A stretch of DNA of 64,000 bases from Paramecium octaurelia. Its lineage: Eukaryota > Ciliophora > Oligohymenophorea > Peniculida > Parameciidae. A model generated the notes under the pieces. The model was not told the origin of the DNA. It saw nothing but the letters and a program-made list of their open reading frames with translations, and made no database searches. Each line of letters starts with the position of its first letter. Positions within the stretch are counted from its first letter, which is position 1. Both the position numbers and the translations under genes were made by a program. Location: NCBI GenBank assembly GCA_905182995.1, contig CAJJDP010000004.1, forward strand, positions 372,001-436,000, read 5' to 3'. This document shows, piece after piece, positions 34,559 to 45,710 of the stretch.

Positions 34559-37248
34559 ATGAGAAGTAAATTGTATTTATTATACTTGAGTACTATGCCA
34601 TACATCCTTACAAGCAAATCTCCTCATTTTGCATTGGATGTTTAATAGAACTATTAATAAGCACATGGGATGAACAATAATTCATATTTTCTCATTAATT
34701 TCCCCGATGCCTATATATTTGCAGGAAATGCTAGTGATCTATAATGGCTGTAAATTTAGGAATTCAAGGTACAACAAAATTAAACTAAAGCTGACGTTCT
34801 AATCTATAATGATTATTATGGTTATTATGTAGATAAAGCAAATCAAGGTGGTCATTTGTTAATTTCTAAACAAAATCTGATTAGAGAATTTACATTTGGT
34901 AAAACGGATGCAGTTGATAAATACCTCAAACCTGGGTTTATATATATTATTACTTGGTCATCATAGGGGGATGTTGGTATGATATTCAGAAGGTTTATTT
35001 AATTCATTACTTAATCAGAAGGCATTAATTATTGCGAATTAAAGACTATAACGAATTCTTTAGATTAAATAAAATGTAATTTGGATGTTAATTTTGATCA
35101 ATTAACTTTCCATACTCCGGATCTCTATCATCCACCAATACATTATTATTTGGCAAATCAGACCATCAATGGTTCTCTTACAAATCAATACTTTACAAAA
35201 AATTACCCAGGATTATAAGTTTTTGTTGCTTAGAATTTAAGCGATACATTAGAAATTAGGTTGCCTATTAAAAACATGGAAACTCATTAAAATGCAGTTG
35301 AATCCCCTCTAAGTGGGTTAATCATTACGATTTAATAAGAAAACAGAGGATTTATACATATATTAATTTTTGAAAGTGACGAGGGAATCATCATCAATTA
35401 TAAAGAAGATGAAAATTTGGCTTATGTCACTATAGGAAAGACAGATTCAAAAGTTTTTGTGTTTTCTTTTGTTACCTCTTCTTTTACAAAATTTCCTTAA
35501 ATAGAATTAATATAACATGTATTTCAAGATTGCGTTACGATAATTTAATAGCGTAATAATATTTGCGAGAAACCAAATAAAGAATGTTAAAGTCTTTCAT
35601 ATGATTATTTTCATTAATTTGATTTTAATTTAAATTTTGATTAATAAGTAACGTTTAAAATCAATGGAGAATCATCTTAGGCTCCTTACATAGAATTGTT
35701 TGATGACTTAAGTACAATTTAAAACGAATTTACTAATTTTATATCATCAACAATAAACAATAGAGAGATGAATCATGGGGGATATATTGGGTCATTTTTG
35801 AGAATTACTAATAAAAATTAAAGCATCAATTCCTTAATAATCAATGAATAGAATGAACAATTAGAGGTGTATTATAATATAAATGATAACATATGTATGT
35901 AATTTCATGTTATTCATAGACTCCCATTCAGTTTAAAATATTATTGGAAGATCTTATGTTTTAGTATTTGTATCATAAAATGAATTAACAGACATGGAAT
36001 GTCTATAGATTTTTAGAGAATTCATTCATCATATTCAAAAAATCTTCATAATTGAATAATGTAAGCAATGATAAATTAATGATAGTGGAATAAAGATGCG
36101 AAAGTAATATCAAAAATTTTGATGTGAAACCTATTCAGTATAAAGATATTCACAAATTAGTAAAGTAAGCAACTGAACTGCTTTAGAAATCTCACTAATA
36201 GGATTATGATTAGTAAAATGATTTTGAATATTCAACTAATGAGGATCCAGACGAAGATTTGGAATATTTGGATGAAGATGAACAAATGTATATGATGGAT
36301 TATGAAAATTAAGCCTAATTTATGCCTGATAATTAAGAATAAAATATGCATTAAAATTCAGCTTAATTTAGGCCTCAAAACTAAGCTTAATTTATGCCTC
36401 AAAATTAAGGTTAATTTATGCCTCAAAGTCAAAATTAATTTATGCCTCAAGATTAAGTCTAATTTATGCCCCAAAATTAAGACTAGTTTCTTCCTAATGA
36501 AGATCCCTCTATGGAAATGTCTTAAGAGTAATTTATGGAATATTAACGAATGTTGGACATGGAGTAATAACAGCAATTCTAAGAATAGTATTAATAAGAA
36601 TAATAACAACAATAATCTAGAAAAGTTGAGGAGATTCATTTCAACAACACTGGAAATTAAAAAAAATAATAATAATAAATCCATAAAGTTGAATAAAAAG
36701 TTTAAAAAAAATAATAAAACTAAAAAACTGTATAAAAAAAATAAAATGTAAAACCAACTGAAAAGGTTCAATAGAATTTAAGATAAAATAAATAATAAAA
36801 AAATTAGTCATAGTAGTAATAATAATAATAATATTAAACCTAATTGCCTTCTCATAATGAAGATACAAAATATTAGCAAACGTTTCATTAAAAAGAAGAG
36901 TATTAAGATAAAAATGATAGGTATAGAAGAAGAGATTATAGAGAAAGAGGAGATTACCCTGGAAGGAGAGATGAATATTATGGCAGAAGAGAAGAGTATG
37001 GCAGAAGGGACGATTATGGCAGAAGAGATGATTATGGAAGATCAGATGATTATTATGGTAGAAGGGATGATTATTATGGAAGAAGAGATGATTATTACGG
37101 GAATGATTATTATGATAGGGAAGATGGTAGAAGAGGGCCTGCATTGACTGGTTAAACTATACTTGTTCCTAAAAATCCAAGCGATTAAGAACTAGGCAGA
37201 TTCTTTAGAGAAGTAATAGGGAGATTATAAAACAAAGGCAAAAATTGA
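34559..37248 (+). CDS. Secretory-type protein with disordered repeat-rich tail
   Basis: ATG 34559 gives MRSKLYLLYLSTMPYILTSK, which looks like a signal peptide. About 430 residues of beta-rich, Asn/Tyr-rich sequence follow with possible N-glycosylation sites (NQTING). Two 25-nt GTA...TAG introns (one at 35895-35919) connect this to SHSVQNIIGRSYVLVFVSQ, an acidic linker, then a repeat QFMPQNQ (seven or so times, 36305-36500), a long polyglutamine/Lys part, and an Arg-Arg-Asp-Asp-Tyr-Tyr-Gly repeat (36919-37135), ending at TGA 37246-37248. If the first intron is not used, there are two genes: one ending at 35983 and a second starting at 35907. I prefer one gene because both splice sites are canonical. 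Confidence 0.5.
36305..36500 (+). repeat. Tandem QFMPQNQ-type peptide repeat
   Basis: A unit of about 27 bp (consensus on the plus strand AATTTATGCCTCAAAATTAA) is repeated about seven times with point differences, coding QFMPQNQ-like units. The Gln codons are mostly TAA. Confidence 0.85.
36919..37135 (+). repeat. RRDDYYG-type peptide repeat
   Basis: Imperfect units of 18-21 bp coding GRRDDYYG-like blocks, rich in AGA and GAT codons. Such Arg/Asp/Tyr/Gly runs resemble low-complexity domains of RNA-binding proteins that form condensates. Confidence 0.85.
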
Positions 37249-37426
37249 AAATATAAAATAATACACATCTTCAAAATTTTAACCATATTCCAAATATTGT
37301 AAAAGATTTTTATTAATTAAGTATTGACTTAGATTTTATTATAATAATAATAGGTTTATTTAAGTTTTTATTTTTATTTATAATTAATCACTGCAATGAA
37401 TATTTTTATTTAATTTATTAATCCAA

Positions 37427-37807
37427 ATGCAAGCATCATAAGAGAAAATACCAAATTTAGATCTTAGTAATAGAAGATCACAATCAATGGTCACTTCGGA
37501 TCCTGCCATTAAAAAACTTAAATAAACATTGTAGGTTGATAGTGAAACTAGCACTCGTTAATTGAAACGAAAGCAAGGCGATATTTTGGATTCAATTCTT
37601 GAGGACGCGAATTTGATATTAAGAAATAAACTTTTGGAAAAGAACATTTATTAACTGAAGGAATTAGGATTACTTAAATAACATGATCCAACTATAGCAG
37701 TCCAATAAGGATTTAAAAAAAGTAATTATGTGATGAATGATTACCATAATAAAAGTACTACAAATGGATACGCCAGAAATTATGGAGGATTGTTTTATAA
37801 TAGATGA
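37427..37807 (+). CDS. Uncharacterised 126-residue protein
   Basis: ATG 37427 to TGA 37805-37807 without an intron. The head is polar (MQASQEKIPNLDLSNRRSQ), the middle is a helix with Asp-Ile-Leu-Asp-Ser-Ile-Leu-Glu-Asp, and the tail is Asn/Tyr-rich (NDYHNKSTTNGYARNYGGLF). No family recognised. It converges on the transposase-like gene with about 80 bp between stops. Confidence 0.6.
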
Positions 37808-37888
37808 TTTATCTTAATAAAATTTAATAAACAATTAAATTACTACTTCTAAATAATATTCATAAAAAAATATGGCCATTCTTAATTA

Positions 37889-40087
37889 TCATTATTCTTA
37901 ATCTTCTAATTTGGGTTATTTATTAAGATTTTCCATAAACTTCTCTAAAGGACTTATTGTCTTAACATTTAATTCTAACTATTTGTTCTTCTATATTTGT
38001 TTTTGAATTTTTTTGTTTTTTTTCCTTTCTTCCATATCAAATACGGATTACTTATTTGATATTTATTGGCTCTATCTATTTAGATATTTAATTAATTATA
38101 TTTTAAACTTTTTTTTTTATTCATCTAACCTATTTTCTATTTCATTCAAATCATTTCTATGTCCAAGAATAGTTTATTGTTACACAAATTAATCCTTAGT
38201 AATTATTGGTTGAAGTAAATTAGGAGAAGGAATCATAGATTGATATTTCCTGGATAATTCTTAAATCTCATAATTTGAGAAATCCTCCAAATTAGACTAT
38301 CTATAGATTTCCTTATTATAGGATGAATAATTGCTAAGGTTCTATTTTTCTTATTTCTTCCTCTTTTAAACATATTCATCATCCTAAGAATGATACAGAT
38401 TTTATGAATTGAAGTCATTTGAAAAATACACACCATCGCTTAATTATTCTAATATTTTGTTATCACATTCAATAAATTAGCTGGGATTGCGATGAAATAA
38501 TTCAAAGCATGGAAACGCACAAATAAATAATTTATTTTCGTTGAATAGTTTTTCACATAGTCTACATCTATAAAAAGGTTTTGTTAATTAATTGAATTTC
38601 ATACAAACAACACAATATTTAAATGATTCCTCTTATTTTTAAGGGATTGGAGTATGATATGATTCAGAGTATTATTAGCTTAGGCCAAACTCTAATGGTA
38701 GTGTATTGGTAGTACTTTCTTAAAATGTAGAATTCATTTTTTTTTTCGCTTTCTGTAAATTACTTTCTATTTGTTACGCTTTCTCTAGTGTAAAGATTTT
38801 AGCTAAACTTAATCTAAAGTTGGATTATAGAATGTCTTCAATCAATAATGAAGTGTTATAAATCATAACTTCAAAGTATTCTTCAAATTCTATTCTTAAC
38901 TAATTAAATCCTTCAGCACTGTTTAATTAAGAGCATAGATAAAAATTGCTTCTATATTGTAATAAATTCAAGATTGAGTGTTCGTAGTATTGTTATTAAA
39001 CATCCTTATAGACCTTAAGATAACTTTGATTTGAGATTGATTGTTTTTAAGGAAATAAATGTACTTAGTATTGATTTTTGATTAAATATAATTATTCTAT
39101 TTAATATTCACCTGGCAATAGGTTTTAAATTGTTTGGTGTAATGTTTTTTGATAAGCAATGACAGGGTAGATCTCTTAATCAGTTAATTGTATGATTCTT
39201 TCCAAGCTCAATTCAAACATCACGTATAATATATGATTGTGATTAGAGTATTTAAAGAGCATTCTCATGAGTCGATTAATCCTATCCTCTTATTGAATCC
39301 TATGAGAAACTACTATCAAATCTATAATGATTAGTCGTGTGAAATCAAAGAGATAGTATGCTGTATACGCCTTATAAATTTACTCAATAAGAATCAAATC
39401 TTACTCTGGTTAGCAAATGGATTTTACTGATTTCTGGAGCTATAGTACTTCATTTTACAATTTAGATTTAGCTTTTTCGTTAAGATACATAAATAAGTGA
39501 GTGTCTAGGAATTTAAATCTGCCAATTGGCATCATGTGTTCAATCCCGCATCTTAGCCAAGGTTCTGCATTCCAATAATCATCAATATACGGAAATCTAA
39601 AAATACCGAATAATATTTGGAGTCCAAAGTACAGTTGGATTTCTGTTTCTTTATATTTCTTTTTATTGTATTGAGATGCAATTTTAGAAGGCTATTGTTT
39701 TAAGTCTTCTTCTAGAATTGAAAATAAATATTGATTAACTAGCTCAGTTAAAGTGACAATGAGAGAAGTTGGGAAGAAGTGATCGTATAAATGTTATGGT
39801 GTTTAGAGTTAGACTACTTTCTTTACATTGTACTATGAATAATACAAAATTTCATAATATGTTGGTATTACTGCTTCTGTGATTTTGAAAGTTCTTTCCA
39901 GATTTATTTAAGAGTTGTATTCTCTTTCATCATCAGAACGTGGTTAAGTACGCTATTCTTCACAATCACTTAGAGTAACTTCTTGCTTCCAAAGGCAATT
40001 ATATTTCCTAATTTTGTCTGAGATTTGTTATGTTTGGGTCAAGGGAGTCACAGCTGCGGTAGAATTGATTGTCACTTCTTGTTTCAT
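37889..40087 (-). CDS. PiggyBac-derived (PiggyMac-like) domesticated transposase
   Basis: The start is ATG 40087-40085 and the stop 37891-37889; introns give roughly 700 residues. The N-terminal part matches the PiggyBac transposase domain: YDHFFPTSLIVTLTELVNQY, then IQLYFGLQILFGIFRFPYID and DYWNAEPWLRCGIEHMMPIG followed by RF. Near the C-terminus is a Cys-rich finger (CVVCMKF, CRLCEKLF, FICAFPCFELFH) like the PiggyBac zinc finger, then a Lys-rich coiled coil. Ciliates use domesticated PiggyBac proteins (PiggyMac and its partners) to excise internal eliminated sequences during macronuclear development. I cannot place the three catalytic Asp: the region where the first is expected reads DLILIEQI. 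It is therefore probably a non-catalytic partner. No terminal repeats flank it. Confidence 0.75.
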
Positions 40088-40271
40088 TGTAATTATTATA
40101 TTAGCAGGTCTGATATGGGATTAGATAATTATCTTGGAAATAAAGAGGTTTTTATTGATATCCTTTTATTTTTTTAGAAAATGTAATTATATGAATATGT
40201 TGATATTTGCTTATTTAATATTGAGACAATATGATCAGTTTAAATTAAATAATTTCTTAATTTCTCTCTTA

Positions 40272-41711
40272 ATGCAACGAGAAAATTATAATGATAATAA
40301 AAGTAGAAGCAGAAGTCGCAGTAAGTCTAGCAAAAGGAACAATTAACATAACCAAACCTAAAATTAGAAATATCAAAAAGAAGGAAATTGTTACTAAAAT
40401 GATAATAAAGAATATATTTCTCACAATTCTAGTCCAATTAGATTATAAGAAGAACATCAGATTAGTGATGAACATACTAAGTAAATATTGTGATAATGCA
40501 GAGAAAGCAAAGAAGAATATAAGATCTTAGATTAGAATTAAAAGATCAATCTAGCGCCTAATAATTAATTTTAAATACAGTGTGAAAATTTAGATTTGGG
40601 CAATAGACATTATACAACGATTCCTCTACCTTAGAAGGATCTCAATAGTAACATAAAGGAGTCCCTTGATAAATAGCCATCTGAAATGATCACTATAAAT
40701 GACAGTAGCCAAGAAGAAGACCAAGATGCTGGCAGTATTGGAGAGAAGGCAGGGCATCATCACGATATTGATTAAATTGAGAATTCTAAAATGGATTCAA
40801 CAAGAAATAGCCAACTAGGATAAAAAATACCAAAAATTTAGAAAACAAAAATAAAAAGAGAATCTTAATAACAAACCAAATAAACAAAATAATCTTTTGA
40901 TTGTATAGACTTAACAAAGGATGATGCTATCTTATCCTTTTTTGGACTTAATCATCCAATGTTATAAAGTTCTTTAGAATACAATAAAAAAGCATTATTT
41001 GAATTAGTAGAGCCTTATGAATATTAATGTGGAAATTTCATGATTAGTTTAGGAATACAAGGTCATTATACTGCCATTGTGACTTTGCCTAGTCTATCCT
41101 AAAAGAAGGCTGTTTATTATTTATTTATGATGTTCCAATTTGATCAAAAAAACATTTATTGCATGATCCCTGAAGATGACTAAACCATATTACTGGTTAA
41201 TTCTAATATTTAAACACTTTATTATTACTGTAACTCAAATACTCAATAAAAGGGAAACCATAAAACTACCTTCTAAGAAAGCATTTTGAAATACAAATTT
41301 CCATATATCTTTCCAGCTCTAATCAGAAAATTTATAGTTTCTAATTAAAAAAATGATTAATAGATTCGATATCAAATCAATTATGATTCACATGCTATTC
41401 AACTGGCCATTGAAGATTATTATTAGGATATTCCTGGGCATTTAATAACAGGTACTAGTCATCCAATATTGAAAATCCTTTTTATTAAAACATAAAACAA
41501 TTAGATCCCTTAATTTTACTACAAGTTTTTAAGTGTTCCACTTTATGAAGGACAATTTAGTTTAAAGGCTTCACTTCAATAAAATTGCAATTTAATTGTT
41601 GTAGAGAGAAGGTTAATTACTAAATAAATTTTAGGTTCTTAAGTCCCTTTTGTTATGGTATCCATTCAATCAAAATCGAAATCAATAGAATTACGAATGT
41701 TATTATTATGA
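40272..41711 (+). CDS. RS-rich N-terminus, unknown folded C-terminus
   Basis: ATG 40272 to TGA 41709-41711. One intron of about 21 nt near 40480 (CAG acceptor) is needed. The head KSRSRSRSKSSKRN is an arginine-serine motif usual for splicing and nuclear speckle proteins. A Gln/Asn/Ser-rich linker follows, then about 270 residues that look folded: DDAILSFFGLNHPML, FMISLGIQGHYTAIVTLPSL, MMFQFDQKNIYCMIPEDDQ, GHLITGTSHPILKILFI. I recognise no family. The last 50 residues are beta-like (QVPFVMVSIQSKSKSIELRM). Confidence 0.65.
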
Positions 41712-42970
41712 AACAATCTGGAAAAGATTAAGAAATTCAATCAAAAAATATTCAATAATTTTGGGATGACGTTCATTTAAAATATCTTTAATTATATCCT
41801 TCGTATAATATTATTTTATCTTTAGGAAATTGCTATATAATTACTTTGTAGAACTCATAAACTAGGATAGAAAAGTGTTAGAAAAGTATAAGAAATGGAA
41901 TTAATTAAATGAATAATTGAGTAAACCTCAATAATTCAAACCTAATAAGTAAAATGATAAGCCCATAATCCTGAATAATAAGGAATTCTTTTGTTTTTCT
42001 ATAGAGGACATAAAAAATGGAAACAAAATTAAATATTAATGATAAATATGAATAAATTATAGTTTGTCTTTAAATTTTGTACAGATTCTCAAAAGTCGAT
42101 CTGTGAACTTGAGAATGCCCAAAAATATATCTTTGATTTAGTCTAAATTACTGCTTTGCAATTTCTAGACATATTCCTAAATAAATGAGGTATTATTCAA
42201 GGTATTATTCATAAATGAATAAAGGTAAGATTACTTGAACATCTGCCAATTTCATAATGAATTATCAAGAATTGAAGAAACTTCTAAAGAACAATCTCTT
42301 GGAATAGGAAAACTATAGTATTGGTCATATCAAATAGATTAAGTAAAATTTCTTAACATTTTGAGATTTTTTTAGATAATCCCTAAAGAGATCCTTTTTT
42401 CTATTTGTCTTCACAAAAGATGCAAAAAATAACCAATTACTAAAATATCCATTTAAAAAAAGAATAAATTATCGCAAATAATAAGTAGAGAAATCAGAAT
42501 TTGAAAATATATTAGATATGGCTGCTGTTGAAGCAAACATAGGATCTCAATTCTTATTTTTTTTAAGGTTAATGAGGATGGATATTAAAAATCAAGATAT
42601 AAAATCATTAGTGGAGTTATCAGCAAGATTTTCGAGGGAAACAAAAAGAAAAACTCTATAATGCAGTTTTAGAAGTTGCTGCTTCTCGAGAACGCAATTG
42701 ATAAAACCTCTTAATTTAAAGACAAAATTTCAACTTTAATCATGCAGAGCCTTTCTGCATCTAATTCCAACCAAGCAATATTTAGATGATACTCGAATAC
42801 TATAATTATAAGATATTTGAAAAATTATAGTTCCCATTAGATTAGAGCAATCAATAAAAATTCATCTGTGTAGTTACCAATACCCATGTTGAAAATCAGC
42901 AGAAAATAAGTTTCTAAATATAGATTAGGAATCCTAATGAGTATTTATTTATTGATATTAAATTAATTTT
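41712..42970. other. Probably one intron-rich plus-strand gene, structure unresolved
   Basis: Two plus-strand frames look coding in part. One starts at 42009 (METKLNINDKYEQ) and, after a 23-nt intron, reads MPKNISLIQSKLLLCNFQTY. Another starts at 42257 (MNYQELKKLLKNNLLEQEN) and leads to ENILDMAAVEANIGSQFLFF. A third ends with YNAVLEVAASRERN before a TGA near 42703. They cannot all be right and I could not join them. Confidence 0.4.
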
Positions 42971-45703
42971 ATGAAAAAGTCATATTCATAAAATAATTCA
43001 GGAGCTTTTGATTTTCCAGAAGTCAATAAACCTAGGTTCGAGCCTTAACTTCACAAAATCAGTGCAAGCACTCAGTAAAAGGTTGTAATATAAAAACTGA
43101 CTAATTCTCTCAATAATAATAAAATTGTTACACAATCAACAGAATTACCTTAGACTATTAGAAGTTAAATATAGAAGCCTTTAATTAATTCAGAACGGTT
43201 TATATTTGATTTAGATGCTTCTATGGTTTATATTCATAGAGAAAAAATTATGTAATTTGAAGAACTTGAATAATAAAGGATTCTATAATTATTAAGAGAT
43301 GTGCAATAAAAAGTTCCTCAAGTAAATGATAAAGTAAATCATTTCATAGGATTAGCAGGGTAGTTCGAAAATGAAAAAGTCAATTCATTAGTGAATTAAT
43401 TCATAAAAGTAGTCGAATAATTATTGTAAATATTGGATGAGAAAACAAAGGAAATAAAAGAATATTAATTTGCGTTAAAGCAAAGCAGAGAGCAAGTGTC
43501 AAATAATAGTAGGTTGATTGAAGATTAATCACAGATGATAAAATATATGGAAAGTCAAAATTAAAATGCTAAAAATGTGACCAGAACGTTTTAGAGATCT
43601 AATGAATTGGCTGTAATAAACGTTTAGCTTGAGAAGAAAGTTGAACTTTTGAATCAGAATTTATAGTTTTTAATGAACCAAAATAAAGATAGTTTAGCCA
43701 CATAATTGTAATAAAAAATTGATTAACTAAATAAAACTATTGAGGAACAACAAAATAAATTATATGATGATAACAATAAATAGATTTAATTGTCACAATA
43801 AATATAAGCTCTCAAATCAACTGAGTTTAAACATTAAATTTAACTTAAGAAATTAGAAGATAAAATCTAAGATTACGAAATAAAATTAAAAGAGTTAACT
43901 TTTTAAGCCTCGTACTCTAAAGAATAAAAGGATCAATATCGAGAACTTTATTATATGACATATGAGGATTTATAGATGAATAAATTAAATACTCAAACAG
44001 AAAGAAAACAAATGCAAAAGAGTTTTGAAAAAATTAGAATGCTATAAGATAGGATAGATGAAATGACAGTTAAAAGAAGTAAAGAAGTGGATGCCCCATT
44101 TTAAAGCAGAGTTGAAGGAGATATGATACAATTATAAGCAATTACTAAGATTTTAGATGAAGATCATGTATTTTAAAGGTATATGATGAGTAGTTTTCTA
44201 AAGAATGTTCAAGAGTATGATTCAAAATTAGTAGATGCATATGTTGATGTTAAAAGGTTAGTTGTAGGCAGAGATGAAGAGGCAGAATTATAAACATTAC
44301 GATACAATTATCCACCCTTCACTCTATTTCTAGAAAAAAGAATTGTTGATTAGGAAACTTAATATTTATAAATAAGACCAATCTCTAATAACTTTATGGG
44401 TCTACTTAGAGCTATTTTAGATGGTATGTACATTGAGTTTCAAAAAAATACATATATTTCTTTTTAAAGTTATGTAATTTCTTGGTTAAGTACATTCACA
44501 ATTGAGAATCATCAAGTCATAATATTCCCGGAAGATACAAAAAGAGTAAATTTATAAACTATAAATTAAGGTCAAGATAGAAGAGTAATTGCACACTTTT
44601 TATCTAGATCTAATGGTACCTAGATTAGATAAGGTTTGGGAAGTAGTACAATTTAGGCATTTTTTAAATGACATCTACTCATTAGAGGAATTATATTTCT
44701 ATCTTCATGCTCGCTTTCTTTTGAGAAGAGGACCTTGGATGGAATCATTTGATGCAATATATGGTGTAGTCCATTATATGAAAGTACAACAAGCAGAATC
44801 AATATTACTCAGATTTCTAGAATAATTTGATAAAATAAATTAAACTTTAGTGATGAGAGCAGTAAATGAGCGCATTGTAGAAGGAAAAAGTAATTTTTAT
44901 ATATAATTAGATAAGAAGATAGAAAATTAATATAAACAGGTTTTGTTTTGTAGTTACTGTTGGAAATTTTCAGAATAGATAGAATTAATAGATACAAAAT
45001 TCTATCTTTTGCGTTTCCAGCATAACCCATAACCTTTAAATAGTTTCATAAGTTTGTAAGGGGAAATTTTTCAAAATGTACTGAAGGCGAGACTGCTGAT
45101 TTATGGAGGGAAGTCTATATGATTTCAAATGGTATTCCCAATTTAAATTCGTTTTTCACTGCTGCCTAATCCCTATTTATCAAGTCTCTAATTCTTCCTG
45201 CAATATATACTCTTCCTCTTTTAGATTCTAATAAGAAATTAGCTTTTGATGAATTAAACTTCACTACAATGAAAATCTAAGAATAAATGAAAGAACTTGC
45301 CGATTCTGATTTGGATGTTCTCAAAACATTAATTCCCACAATTTATTAGGAAGAAATGCTCAGAATAATAAAATAATTAATACCAAAAAATTAAATTCAA
45401 TTTGTTAATCCTCTAGAATATGTATTTAAATTTATGAGGCTTATCCTCACACTGAAATATAATACTATTCTAGCAGATGGTCTGGAAGAAGATGGAGTAA
45501 ATAGAAAAGGTTTTATTACTGAAACATTTACTTAATTTATCACTTAAGAAATTAGTGAATTGAATAAAATTACTTATAAAAAGCAATCATTTATGTCAGA
45601 TTAAGAAATTAGAATATCAAGATTACAAAAATTTGCCAAGAAAAAAGTAAAAAAAATCTATGTTATCATGTCATCTGTGTTACAATCAAGAATTAAATAA
45701 TGA
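42971..45703 (+). CDS. Long coiled-coil protein with helical C-terminal domain
   Basis: ATG 42971 to TGA 45701-45703. Introns at 44546-44570 (25 nt, AAG), near 44892 (21 nt) and 44956-44981 (26 nt) give about 880 residues. The first 450 residues are Gln/Lys/Glu coiled coil after a disordered head. The rest is helical with a striking aromatic segment (HTFYLDLMVPRLDKVWEVVQ, LYFYLHARFLLRRGPWMESF) and a tail FAKKKVKKIYVIMSSVLQSR. No family recognised. The intron at 44546 is supported because only its removal links both coding stretches. The stop lies 7 bp from that of the next gene on the other strand. Confidence 0.75.
44546..44570 (+). other. 25-nt intron with AAG acceptor
   Basis: It begins GTAAATTT and ends TTAAG. 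Its removal joins FPEDTKR to VKIEEQLHTFYLDL in frame. Confidence 0.75.
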
Positions 45704-45710
45704 TATTATT

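Noticed and set aside
37889..40087. Active PiggyBac element
   Set aside because: No terminal inverted repeats or TTAA-flanked ends were seen next to the gene, it has small ciliate introns, and at least one catalytic Asp seems missing.
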